64,000 nt of DNA from Epiperipatus broadwayi. Taxonomy: Eukaryota; Onychophora; Udeonychophora; Euonychophora; Peripatidae. A program made the translations under genes and the position numbers. The notes beneath the pieces were generated by a model. It saw only the letters and a list, made by a program, of their open reading frames with translations, had not been told where the DNA came from and made no database searches. Below are positions 36,201 to 48,735 of the stretch, one piece after another (position 1 is the first letter of the stretch; each line of letters begins with the position of its first letter). The stretch covers positions 1 to 64,000 of the forward strand of contig JAQFVV010000064.1 in assembly GCA_028023455.1 (NCBI GenBank). Reading direction: 5' to 3'.

Positions 36201-38517
36201 TTATAGTAGTTTTCAACCCCATTTATTATCATTATAGAAATAATGTAGGAGTGAACTAATTATACACACTGAATAATAGTTCAAATCAATGCAAAGAGTT
36301 TAAGCTATAATGGGTCACAATAATTCAGACTATAGATTATAGTTGTGAGTAAAGAGCTGATACTAGTTTAGTTCATTGACAATTATAAAAATATCAATAA
36401 TAAATGTTGATATGAAAACATTACATCAGAATCAAAACCTTAAAAGCAAAGTTGAGTGATTTAAAAATAAATCTGGTTTTAATATTATAGAGTGTTATAC
36501 TTCAACTTACCTTCTAGTCTAGATTCCATGTTATCTCAATCGGACTGAGCATTTATTGTCACATACCGTGATATGTGAATAGATAACATATATCCAATAT
36601 GAGAAGCATGTCAATGGGTGATGATGATATGTGAATCCAATTGTTTTCATTATAGAAAGGGATATTGCTATAAATAGTCAATACAGCTGGAGTTAAAGGA
36701 GACAAAAATTTATTGTTAGACCTGAATGGCAGTTTGCATGTTGTCCACTATATGGTTAAAGCATTTATGCAAGTTAGAATTGGAAGCTGCTAAAACCTAA
36801 ATCAGACATGAAGCAAGCTGATAACTAGAAGTGTCACCATATCTACACATGAAACAAGCTATTGCAGAACAACCAAAAGTGTATAGTACCTACTCATGAA
36901 GTAAGCATGGAAGTGATAGGTAAATCTAGAAGGATGCCTGGGTTATATTAATAGTAGTTGCACAGCAACTAAATGCTATATCCAGCCAACAGTATTAGTG
37001 AAAGCATAACTGTTGTATATATTGTAAATACACCTATATTTGTTATAATTAATAAATATTTAATACTATTTTTATGAGTTTTTATAATCATGCATAAATG
37101 CAACATAGCAATTAGATGTTATTTTGATTATATGATTATCTATTTTATTAAGATATATTAAAGTTTAGAAAAAAGATTACAACCAAAAATGGAGAACAAA
37201 AAGTTATATCTGTATTCACAAATTAACAACTGAATTCCATCCAAAGAAATTTGAATTATATTGCGACTGCTTGCATCTTGATCATTTATTATTAATACTA
37301 AGTTATGAAATGCTTTATTTAAAAAAAAAAAAAGAACATTAACTGTATTTATAATTGATGGAGATATAAAATTTATTGAATAGAATATTTAATACAAATT
37401 AAGTCAATGTTTGATTTAATAAATAATTACCTCATTCAAAAATCTTGTTATAACAAATCTATTTTGAAAAACTGAACCCAATTTTTGAATATATATAAAC
37501 AAAGCACAACTACTTATCTATGCAGCTATTTTAATTAACGTTTTAACCACTGAAAATGCAGTAAATGAAATCTGATAAAAATTGAAACTTATTTTCATGT
37601 CAGATAAAGCAAATAATTCTTATCCGTTATCAATTTGTTTTGATTTTCAAGTAGTTTAGACAATTGACTTCTAATCTATATAATAAATAATTATTTTCTT
37701 TCCAAAAAAACATTGTTTCCTTATCAAAATTTTACTAAAACTTTTATATAATTACAATGGCTTCATTAATTAAAAAAGTATATGTGCATAAAAAATATAG
37801 GTATGTCTGTACAAAAAAATATCTGTATATATTTACAAAAACCCAAAAAATTATTATGCAATCATCATAAATCTCAAAATATAAGCTATATATATATATA
37901 TATATTATTAACACATTGAACAAAAACAATAGATATTAAAAATAAAAAATATTCATTCTAGTGAGATAAAAATCCAACCTAAATATGTGTACATAAATGC
38001 AAATATATATAAATAATCAAAAATAATTAAAAATAGTACATACTAGGTAATTCAAGGATGTAATAGTGCCTTATGTTTAGGTTCATTCCATATGAGTGAA
38101 AGATTTTAGATTTAAACAAAACCTCTCTTTTGTGGACAAAAAGTTGTTCTATAATATGATATTTAAATCATCAACTGAGTGATCAGATAAATTGAAGTGT
38201 TTAGATATCGGTTCGTTTCAATTTTTATGCAAAGTATCAAATATAAGAGTTAGTTATTTTAATATATAGATTGTTGGTAGTTGTGTAGGAGATGCTCAAT
38301 GGCCACTAGAGGTGCTGTTTTTGTGCCAGCATACAGAACTATACAGGATTGTTTAACATTTTCATCTACATAACATTCCAAGCATCTGTTACATTCTATT
38401 AATGTATTACATTTACACTTTTGCATTCTTAGATATATTATTTAAAATTTTTCAATAGTACTATTACTGTAGACTATTTTTGTAACAATAATATGTTGGC
38501 TCTTAAGATATGTGGCT
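33300..38517. other. Intergenic AT-rich stretch, nothing recognised
   Basis: No coding signal. A-runs lie near 35370, 35915 and 37320, and a TA run at 37889-37906. A moderately complex patch at 36500-37000 has no identifiable homology by eye. Confidence 0.45.
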
Positions 38518-38519
38518 GT

Positions 38520-38645
38520 AATGTTTGATGTAGTTGGTAGAGTGTCCAACTTGAACTCAGGAGTTCTTAGGATTGATTTTGGCACTCGCTGTTTTGGTGC
38601 TTGAACTTCTTATGAACTCCAAATAATAAAGCCATAAGCTTTTTT
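38520..38645 (+). repeat. tRNA-derived SINE-like fragment
   Basis: TAGTTGGTAGAGTG (from 38531) resembles the tRNA A box. A degenerate B box (GGATTGATTTTGG) follows about 35-40 bases later, at tRNA spacing, and the unit ends with AATAATAAAGCC. It is not a functional tRNA because the cloverleaf arms do not pair. Confidence 0.5.
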
Positions 38646-39398
38646 TATGTGAGATATCTTATATCTCTGCATAGAAAACAAAAATTTTGTCTCCATTTTA
38701 TAGATATAACTTTTTTCTTTCTTTTTTCTTCACAAATCGATCATGGAATCTTTTCTTCTTTATCCACAGCCATTTAAACCACTTTCAAGAAATTATTTAT
38801 AACTAGTCATTTCTCTATGTAATTAAACACTTCCTTTTAAATATACCTACATCATTTTTCACTGATTTTGTCTTGAACTTTTTTTAAAATATTCTTCTCA
38901 TTTTATCAAGATAACAATGTTCTTACTTCTTTTTTTAAAAAAACTTCTAATTATAACAATGATATAATGATCATCAGTTTAAAGAAATTAACTTTTATTA
39001 TTTAGAAGAAAATAATTATGAGTAAGTGATAATAAATAATTTATATGAATTGTTTGATCAATGGATCAGTGGATTTCAAAGATTTCTTGATTTGTTTGAG
39101 AAGAAAACAATAAAAAGCAGTCTGCCTAGTGAAATGAGACATTCCGCCTCCCTTAGCACTTAAATATTACTTAATGTTCTGAATTACTAGACTTATGGTA
39201 AAATTATTTTATTTTAAATCAGTTTATTATATAACTATGACATATGTAAAGTTCAATGAGATATGTTGCAGGATACTCTTCTTTTTTTTCTTATTATTTA
39301 ACAACAACAACAATAATAATACTAATAATAAAGTCAGATGTCACATGACTTATATATAGCTTGCACTTACAAATATCATTAGCATGCTCTTAATTTTA

Positions 39399-39594
<196 letters not shown>

Positions 39595-41478
39595 TGATGT
39601 GTATTGGGATATTATGATCTCACATGATAATGATGATCCTGTATCATTATTATTTTTTAAAAATAATTTGACTAAAATTACCTAGTAAAAACATCAAAGA
39701 TTAGATATCAAATGAAGGTATTTGTATATTCAAATATACATGCAATTTATATTTTTATTTTATATTAATTTTATATATTCTATCAGTTATTTTCAAATTT
39801 ATTCTTGTGGATAGAACATTTTAGCCAATAATATTTTAATAATTGTCATTAGAAGATAATCAAAATATTTGTAAAACAGAGATAAAGAAAAAAGTACAAT
39901 AAGAGGAAGAAACCTAGTTTTTAAAGGATTTAAAAGCTATCATAATCCATTAAATTCAAGACTTTTCCTAAACTGGCCATGTTATTATCAGTATAAAAGT
40001 AAAGACTTGATGAACAAAGTGAACAACTAGTAAATATGTGATTAAGACATTTAATTACCAGACCTGTTGTATAAAGCTTCTCTGAAACTGCTACATTTGT
40101 AATTATTATTACACAAATTCAAAAGTAGGTATTTTCATTCTTGTAAGATAATAAATTTACCAGAAATAAAAATAACAATGATCTCTACACAGAGAAATTA
40201 ATTTCAAAAACTTATATGAAAGTATCTACATTGCTTGAATAAATTTTATTTAACTTCTAAAATAAAAATTATATTTAAAAATCGTTTTGGAATGCATCTT
40301 TGCTCCATATACTAAAATATAATTTGATATCTTATTTGGACTAACTTGAAATCAATTAGTTTAAAATTTGATCTATGGGTAGAAATGATTTGGTCAATAT
40401 TTTAAATATCTTCAATAATTATTTGAAGCATAGGAAATTAGAAATGTTTTTTATTTATTCATTTTTAAATAAGTGTGCTTTTGAAAAATCACAATAATAT
40501 AAAATATGGTAAAATAATTATTTGATGTATTTTTATAAATTTATAATAAATTTTTTTTATAAATACTTTATGATTTTCATGCATATTTATTTAATCTTGT
40601 ATTAGGAATTATAATAACTTTTATGTTTATTTTGAATTGACTTTGAAATTAACAATTTAATTTATGAAGCAACCAAAAGTTAAAGATTTTTTTTTAATTT
40701 TTTAATTCCCATAGTGTATCTGCATTATTTTTTAATGTATTCTATATGACATCACTTGTCCATGTTATGCAACTTACACCTATTTTAACTATATAGAAAG
40801 TTCTGATTTATACATCAAAATTTATATTTTGTTGTTAAATTTAGTTTTTTATTAAAAAAATTGCATTAATAGTTCCTTTCTTATTCTGTTAATACCTGAG
40901 ATTTCATTAATCATTGAGAATTTCATATGTTCTCTTGAGTTTGAAATGATCTACTAACTGCCTTAAATAAATTACTATCAATTTTTCTGTGTGGTTCTCT
41001 TTATAAATAAAAGAAGTAATAAAATATTAAAAAAGTGTGTATTTACTCTTCAATACCACCATACTTACAGGCCCATAAAATAATTAAAAGCTGATTATTT
41101 AGTGTAGAACCATATTGAAGACATGGTTGGCCATATAAAGATAATTGTTATTGTAAAATAGCAATCCAATATCTAAAGTTGTTTACAAGCATTAAGTGGT
41201 ATTAATAGATTGTTACATAAAATTGGCATAAGTTGGTCAAGAGATATATTATTACATAAAATTGGCTTTCCAAAATAAAAGTGACTAAGAGTATATACAT
41301 ATACTTTTCAAATTTTACCTGATTTTTAATCTTCAGCCAGATGCAAAATTTGTGGATGTAAAATCACTAAGTTACAAGATTCTTAAAGTATATAGATAAA
41401 TATTATACACACCATATTTTAATATAAATATGAAGGGACATCAATGATAAAATTTTAATTAATTCAGATAACATGTCT
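39595..41478. other. AT-rich, nothing recognised
   Basis: No coding, RNA or transposon signal that I can support. Confidence 0.5.
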
Positions 41479-41674
41479 ATAAGTAATATTTACTAAGGCT
41501 GTAAAATCTCAAGAGTGTGCACATGAAAATGCAAAGGTAGGGACCTCTACAGGTCTTAACCACAAGCTTACACTTTGGAAGAAAAGCTTGTGATTAATAC
41601 CTGTAGAGGTCCCTACCTTTGCATTTTTACATGCACACTCTTGAGGTTTTACAGCCTTAATAAATATTACTTAT
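41479..41674. repeat. Long palindromic MITE-like element, arms of about 90 bp
   Basis: The arms 41479-41569 and 41584-41674 pair almost perfectly, beginning ATAAGTAATATTTACTAAGG, with a 14-base centre. No internal gene. The superfamily is not clear from the ends. Confidence 0.88.
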
Positions 41675-43850
41675 GTAATCAATGTGTGTTTAAATAAATT
41701 TATAATTATAACATGTCTATGCAAAACAACAAATAGCAATCAAGTCTTAAGGTTAAAAAGCTTTAAGAGTGCATGTATTTGAATGCCAAAAATGCCCTGA
41801 TTAATTAACATAGTATTTGAATAGCAGACTTAAGAACTAAGTTTACTAAATGAACTCTTAATTAAGTAAAGTAAAAAAAATTGTTTAACCAATTAAATGG
41901 AGCAGTCATGCTCAATTTGGAACTTGGTTACTCAAAAGTTATATGATTTTATAAGCAATAAATATATATTGTTAAAAGGAGGTTGGCTTGACAATAGTTT
42001 GCAATTCCTTGATTGTTATTGATATTAGGATTGTCTAAATGTTGTCTGATTTTTAATAATATATAGTTCTTTTGCTTACATATGTGTATATGCTTTACAA
42101 AGTGGTTTTTATTTTTTTTCTTAATTTAGCTGTGATCACTTTCAGGGATAAGCACCATAATTATAACTTTCAGATAAATTAAGAAAAGAAATAAAAACTT
42201 CTTTATAAAGCATAAGAACATTTATATGCAAAAGAATTATATATACAAGTGAAAGAAAAATTAGGAATATATATATATTGAACCCGGTCCATTGATGTTG
42301 CACATTTATTGCAACTTTTAAAATTTTGTAACTAACTTTTGGTAACTTTGTGACTGCAGTGACAGACTGGCCCTTCAAACAGAGGAATAGAATACTATTG
42401 ATAGATTAACCATTAATGATACCTAAATCCAGATCAAGGTTATACAAAGCACAGCCTACAATCACATTTCCAGGCCATAGTACTCCTCAACTACTAGATC
42501 AGCACTTTATTTGTTTTGAGTATACAACTCAGGCACCATCCAACTATATATATTTGGTCAGCACACTCAGACAACAGACCACAAATCTAGCACTTGAAAT
42601 ATCCCAATTTAGCTCACACTCTGTATCAGAAGTCCAGAATATTTATTTAGCATGTAAATATAACTATACTCTTAAATTAGTGATGATACAGTGACAACAG
42701 AGAGAGAATATATCAAATAATAAGCAAACAACATTTATTCATGCACACATATTTACTATAATATAACACAATAAAAATTGACATAGAAAAATATAAATGA
42801 TTAATTTAGCCTAAAATTTAGAATAGACCTTTGTTAATGTTCTTTTCATTATATAATAGACCTTCATTAATGTTCTTTTAATTATTATGGAAAATATATT
42901 TACCTAGACTTTCATGAAGTTGAGATGATACAGTTCCTTGGATTTTGGTTTGCATCAGTATTACTTTCCAATTAGTTGGCTTTTTGCATCAATAATTTCA
43001 GGGCTTGTCTTCCATTCTAAGACTTGACAATGGGAGGGAAGAGAGAGTAGTGACAGCATCTATTTCATGACTTAAGCATTGATTCCAGGAATTGACAGTT
43101 GATTTTAGCAGAGGACTTTGGGGCCTGAAGCCCAGTTGAACACTTTTAAGGCAGTCTAGCAATGCATGTTGCTAGTTCTGCAGTTTCTACAATATTATTT
43201 TTTACAACAGTAATGACTGTCTCTATTCTATCCTTAGATTTCTGAATCTCTGGAGCAATGAATAATGTAACAGCATGAAGACTGAAATAACTTGATAATA
43301 AAATGAAGACAGGAACAATTCAATCACAAAATGAAGACTGGAACTGAATAATAATAGCAACTGTGATCTTTTATACTATTTCTCTATTATTGTTTTAATT
43401 CCTTCATTATTTTTTAATTTTGATTATAACTTAAGTCTGTTTTTAATTACCTTTTACACTGCACATTAGCTACTCTTTTTTTAGATTAATCTACTATCCC
43501 TTTTATAAGACACTTTACATAATTTTTAATTATTGTAATTATTGGTTTCGATTTTATTATCAATCAAAAATCTTACTAGCATTCTAAATTAATTAATTAA
43601 TCTTTTTATTTTCAATTTCTACTAAGATTTATTTTTACATATTTATTTTTACTTTATAAAAAGGAGAGTTTTATTTAAATCTTTTTTTCCTAATTCCTTT
43701 CCCCACCAGCTTTTAATAAATAGTTTTATTCTCTTTTAAAAGAAAAATATACACAATCTTTTTTTAATTTGAAAACTACTTAAATAATTGTGTCTTTAAA
43801 TATAGTTTCAAATAAATTTGATATAATTTTGTTTAAATTATGAATTACAT
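41675..43850. other. Intergenic, with one dispersed minisatellite relative
   Basis: 41977-42055 matches the repeat unit of the array at 63133-63362 (GGTTGGCTTGACAATAG..., GATTGTTATTGATATT). The patch 42280-43380 is less AT-rich and has short direct repeats near 43275-43345 (AAAATGAAGAC), but nothing I recognise. The frames 42142-42378 and 42416-42694 are unsupported. Confidence 0.45.
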
Positions 43851-43851
43851 G

Positions 43852-43854
<3 letters not shown>

Positions 43855-43939
<85 letters not shown>
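43855..43939. repeat. (TA)n microsatellite
   Basis: About 85 bp of pure TA repeat. Another shorter TA run lies at 44322-44355. Confidence 0.97.
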
Positions 43940-43942
<3 letters not shown>

Positions 43943-44317
43943 ATGAAAATTTTATAAGTTACAGATATTATATAATTTGTGAGTTCATTCATATGATTTT
44001 GATAATGAATATACTGATGTTTCTCTTGATTGTAACAAGATATTAAAAGGGCCAATTTGTATCATTAAATATGATGACATATGCAAACTTCCTCTTATTT
44101 GGAATATTTTTTAAAACATATTGCTCTAAATATTCGATTATTATTTTTTTCAAGGGAGCACATACTTATTTTTATTGTACAGGTTAAACCCAGTGTTTAA
44201 AGCATTTCTTAATATTTTATAATATTCATTCTCAGTTGATAGCTTACATAATCAAGCCAAAATATTGATATATTCATTATCAGAAATTATATATACAGAT
44301 TAGAACCCACAAAGTAC

Positions 44318-44355
<38 letters not shown>

Positions 44356-44356
<1 letters not shown>

Positions 44357-46250
44357 CTACAACCATTAAATGTCTGTATTTTTAAATCATATAATAATAA
44401 ATTCAAACAAATATATTTAACACGAGCCTTCAAAATTAAATAATATGTTCTTTTACCAGAAGTACTTTCAATTGTTTCACTGACAATCTTTATCAACTGT
44501 TAGTACAAGCGTTACAAAAAATAAAAACTTGCATTACCCATCATTCAATCTATTTCAAATTTCCCACAATTCTGTTGTCTTTATATTAGCCGATTGTTTA
44601 TTCATCAAACCACCTCCTGTTCTAGATCATCATCATTGCCTCTTTAATTTCACATTTTTCACTACCACGCTTTCAATTTGCGGTGATTTTTATATCTCTA
44701 TTATTAGTAAATTTAAAACCATGATCACATGTTTTAATAACGATCAAATATAAATTGATGAGTTATTCATATTTACTGAAGATATATTTTCTTTCTGTAC
44801 ACGTTTATATAATGTCTTATGATCATTATGTCGTTTTTATAGTCGTACATTTGGATTCCCCTATATATTTTATTCACAACCACGTTAAACTTATATATAT
44901 AACAAGAACTTAATTCAAGCTTAGAAATCTTGGCTCTGGAAGTTATTTATCATATCATTTATATTATTTGAAGAGAAAAAATTCTACACAAACCACTAAA
45001 AAGTTTATTAGGTAAATTTAGCTTGTTGATTAGATATAAAAGGAATAGAAAATCCATTTTATCACTTTTAAATTTACTTAATATTTTCTTAGTAATACTC
45101 TTACTTTGATTATATTTTTGTAAATTTGTATTATAAATAATATTCCTTCCCATAACCAACATTCAACATATCAGTAATATATACACATTAACATTTTTCT
45201 AATTTTATCACTAATAAATTTGCGCAAATAATCATTTCTAAATAAAAAAATGACTTCAAACCAGCTAATTTATGACTCGTATGAGACTTTAAATTATGTG
45301 GAATATAACCCCTAATTTCCACCAAGGCTTTAAAAATCATATTATAATCAAACGCATTATTATTATTCCACTAATAAATATATCTAAAAACTTTATAGAA
45401 TCTGTCCTTCACCTCACCATTTAACACCCATTTTACATTATTAATCATATTTAACTCATTAAACAAATTAACTATTATTTCATTATGTGCACATATAAAT
45501 ACATCATCAACATATCTACAATATACTTTTACAATTCCTTCATATTTTATCTGAGACAATATCTCTTAACCTCATAATTAGAAATAAAAAAATTACAAAG
45601 CTGTGATACCACCGGAAGACCCATTGTTAGTAAAATTCATTTTAACAAAAGCAATCATTAAACCTAACACTTATATATTATCATTCTGCAAATCTTAATA
45701 TTTTAACAATAAAATTCCTAATATTATTATCTATAGATTTTAAAAACAAAGCTCTTTCAATAATCTCTATTGATTCCATACGATTAATTGAACCAGCTAC
45801 ATTTCAGATATGTCCAGAGTACTGCATAACATCGTATCATTATCGAATTTTTTATATTTTTAATCCCTATTAATAAAATCAAATGAGGATGATAATCGTA
45901 TAATCTCCAAATCCAAGCACATCTTGCATTATTTTTTCCAATATATCTACAAGCATTATAATAAAAACCACCACCAAAATCAACAATTACTCTTAATGGA
46001 TAACAATTTTTATACACAATTTATATTTGCAAAGATTCTTGGAAACACTGCAGGCCAGCGGATATAAACTGTAATATGTCTTTGCATCAATAACTTTTTC
46101 TTTTTAGCGGTCATTAAAATGTCATTAATAAATTTCATTCTATATGTATCAATATTATTTAATTCACTTTTTTCAAAACAAAGCTTCTTCATTTGATCCA
46201 TAATTTTTCATATTATATTCATCCTGTTTCAAATTAGGCACACATCCGTA
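44356..46250 (-). pseudogene. Second Penelope-like element, decayed: RT and endonuclease
   Basis: Read on the minus strand from right to left. LCFEKSELNNIDTYRMKFIN lies near 46180-46130. YPLRVIVDFGGGF, the PLRpI block before motif A, lies near 46000-45965. CRYVDDVFICAHNE, RT motif C, lies near 45520-45480. Endonuclease-like remains follow: a GNPNVRL region near 44860-44840, SSIYI, DHGFKF and IKEAMMMI near 44760-44620. Stops and frameshifts are frequent, so it is inactive. Its terminal repeat with a hammerhead lies just upstream on the same strand (46290-46740), which is the expected PLE order. It is a different lineage from the PLEs at 1-8434. Confidence 0.82.
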
Positions 46251-46289
46251 AACCTCTTGTCCTCCTTCAAACAAATTAATTTATTACTT

Positions 46290-46740
46290 TTTAATAATAA
46301 TATAAGGGTATATGACACAAACTTTCCACACCTCCTCCATCTATCTAACATGAACCACTAAACACTTATATGCTGAAAGGAAAGTAAAATAATCACCAAT
46401 ATACGTATTTCATGCTAAACCAGCAATCATCAGTTGGCCCAGACTATCATCCTTTATATATAATAGTATCCAGGTCATATTAAGATAAACTATCCTCATA
46501 GTTTAATGGACGAGCTTCAATCCTCCACACTCCAACTCTCTTCAGTCGTCCATCCAATTGAAAATCTGATGATGGAGTCTTCAAAGGCTTACCTGAGGCC
46601 GAGATTGTCACCCCCATGGTAGACCTAAAGGTCAAATCTGAACCCATGTAGGACATAATCCATTTAATACATATGCAAGGATGGGCAGACATCTCACTGT
46701 GTAATAACTGAAACACGACGTTATATACCTGTGGCTATAT
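46290..46740 (-). repeat. PLE terminal repeat (pLTR-like) with hammerhead
   Basis: It shares its body with the element at 22604-23114 (in reverse complement) and stands directly upstream of the minus-strand PLE coding remains. Sequence resembling its left end (CACTACACCTCTCTCCATATC) recurs at 46765-46815 in the same direction, suggesting a second, truncated copy in tandem, as is common in PLEs. Confidence 0.68.
46388..46448 (-). ncRNA. Hammerhead ribozyme motif, alpha copy 2 (in PLE terminal repeat)
   Basis: CTGATGA is at 46433-46427 (minus). Stem II is TGCT/AGCA and stem III the palindrome ATACGTAT, with predicted cleavage between 46400 and 46399. Proximal stem I is CCAA/TTGG and distal stem I is GATAGTC with GATTATT (two wobbles). 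The core is the same as alpha copy 1. It lies about 200 bp upstream of recognisable PLE coding sequence on the same strand, which is where PLE hammerheads are known. Confidence 0.8.
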
Positions 46741-46829
46741 ATATCTTTAATATAAGATTATATGCTGAGCGCTGCCACTACACCTCTCTCCATATCTAAT
46801 AACACTGATACACCTAAAACACTTATTAC

Positions 46830-48319
46830 TTTATTATTATTGACCATTATTTTTTTATTACTTTTTAAAAGAATTTTTAAAATTCATAAATTTGTTTTTA
46901 ACCAAACGTTATCATTTGCCCTGTCAAATGTTTTATTTTTTATTTCATTCATTATTTTATTCCTGTCATTTAAATCACAATTTATAACGCCAAACGAATA
47001 TTCAATTGCTTCGCATTTAATTCAATACTAAGAATCTTTCGGCTAACCTCCACCGCCGTATTTAGATCCAAAATTTTAAAATATACTTCGATTAAAAAAT
47101 TCAAATCAACTCAGAGATATTCACATAGTTTGATCAAGAAATTTCTTGAAACTTTTTATTATACAAAATGTTCAATTTTCCTATTAAAATTTATCCATCA
47201 TTTTTGAATCACAAATTATTAAAGCGTATTTGACAAATCTGTTTATATTCATATAAATAATCAATATTATTAACGTCAAATAAAATAGATTTAATGTTCT
47301 TAAATACTTTCTATTATAAAGACAGCAAATGCTTACGTTGGTCAGTTATAATCGCAGTATTATATTTTTAGATCGTCATAGATCTCCCTCAATTTACATA
47401 ACTTATTTAATTTTAATACAACAGCAACAGTTAGAAACACTTTAAAAATCCGACCAGGAATACAAAAACTTTATTCTGCACTTTAGTACGTAATAACTTT
47501 AACCTTTTCCAGCGTCCGAAGCAGAGCTCTCAAGCCGACATCTAAGCTCGCTCTAACTCAGCTCGTTTTCATGCGAGAATTTTAGATTAAATACATGTTG
47601 AATTAGTTTTAAAAAGTTCATACGATGAAGTGACATCTTCCGATTGTATTTCAGAAGTAAAAAATGAAAAAAACGCATTCAACTAAACAAGAAGAGACAT
47701 TGATGCTGTGATTGGTTCTTAGCATGCTCTCCAACAAGAAAGGCATTCTGGATTGGCTGGAAAGAACAAAGAAACTGCCTGATCAAAGAAAATAAAGAAA
47801 AAGCTGAATTTTCATTCCGAATACGATTTAAATTAATATTATTAATAATATTATGAAAATCAACATATTTTCAGAGAATAATAAAAACCAAAATTATTTC
47901 CTGAAAAATATTGAAGATTTTATTTCAAATATTGAAGTTGTAAACAAAAAATATTTACTTTTCTATAGCAGTAAAAAGTCGATCTTTATTTACATTCTAC
48001 TTTTATATTGTGATATTGAATATCTTAGAATAAATAAATAGATTTATTTTTGAAAGAACTTCTGAGTTTTCTTCACTATACCTGAAAATTAGTCATATAC
48101 ATTTTATAAAGTATCTGAGTTGAATTTAATATTATAGTGTGAATTATGTTTTAACAATGAGCTTTGTCTTCAGTTTGTGAGTTGAGCCAATTAAAAGATT
48201 TGATTTTTTATCTGATACAACCAATGATAAAATTAGCGGTTTAAGGAGTTAACGTTACTTTCACGCCATTCCTTTAAAAGCCAAATTCCATTTAATTGCT
48301 TTAAATCCATTTCATATAT
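46830..48319. other. Intergenic; possible promoter-like patch
   Basis: No gene. 47500-47800 is less AT-rich and has two GATTGG sites (CCAAT boxes on the minus strand) near 47710 and 47752. It could be a regulatory patch, perhaps for the minus-strand Ddc gene, but this is a guess. The frames 46762-47031 (two hydrophobic stretches, overlapping the repeat end) and 47853-48041 are unsupported. Confidence 0.3.
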
Positions 48320-48735
48320 AAATAACTACAACCATTAAATGTCTGTATTTTTAAATTATATAATAATAATTCAAACAAATATATTTAACACAGTATTCAA
48401 AATTAAATAATATATTCTTTACCAGAAGTACTTTCAATTGTTTCACTGACAATCTTTATCAACTGTTAATACAAGCATTACAAAAAATAAAAACTTGCAT
48501 TACCCATCATTCAATCTATTCAAATTTCCCACAATTCTGTTGTCTTTATATTAGCCGATTGTTTATTCATCAAACCACCTCTATTCCTAGATATCATCAT
48601 TGCCTCTTTAATTTTACGTTTCACTACACCTTTCAATTTGAATAATTTTTATATCTCTATTATTAAATTTAAAACCATAATTACATGTTTTATTATGATC
48701 AAATATAATTGATGGAGTATTCATATTTTATTGAA
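48320..48735 (-). repeat. Duplicate of the PLE 3' end (endonuclease part and tail)
   Basis: Matches 44352-44775 along its whole length with small deletions and substitutions, in the same orientation, about 4 kb away. It is a 5'-truncated second PLE copy or a tandem partial copy. Its shared left boundary (ATAACTACAACCATTAAATG) marks the common 3' end of the element. Confidence 0.85.

Noticed and set aside
38520-38600. Functional tRNA gene
   Set aside because: The B box is degenerate and the acceptor and anticodon stems do not pair.
42416-42694. 92-codon plus frame with balanced composition
   Set aside because: No motif or splice context recognised; left within the intergenic description.
43840-44055. 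Open frames of alternating Tyr and Ile on both strands
   Set aside because: They are translations of the TA microsatellite.
46762-47031. 89-codon frame with two hydrophobic segments
   Set aside because: Its start lies in a repeat end shared with the hammerhead elements, and the hydrophobic runs come from T-rich sequence.
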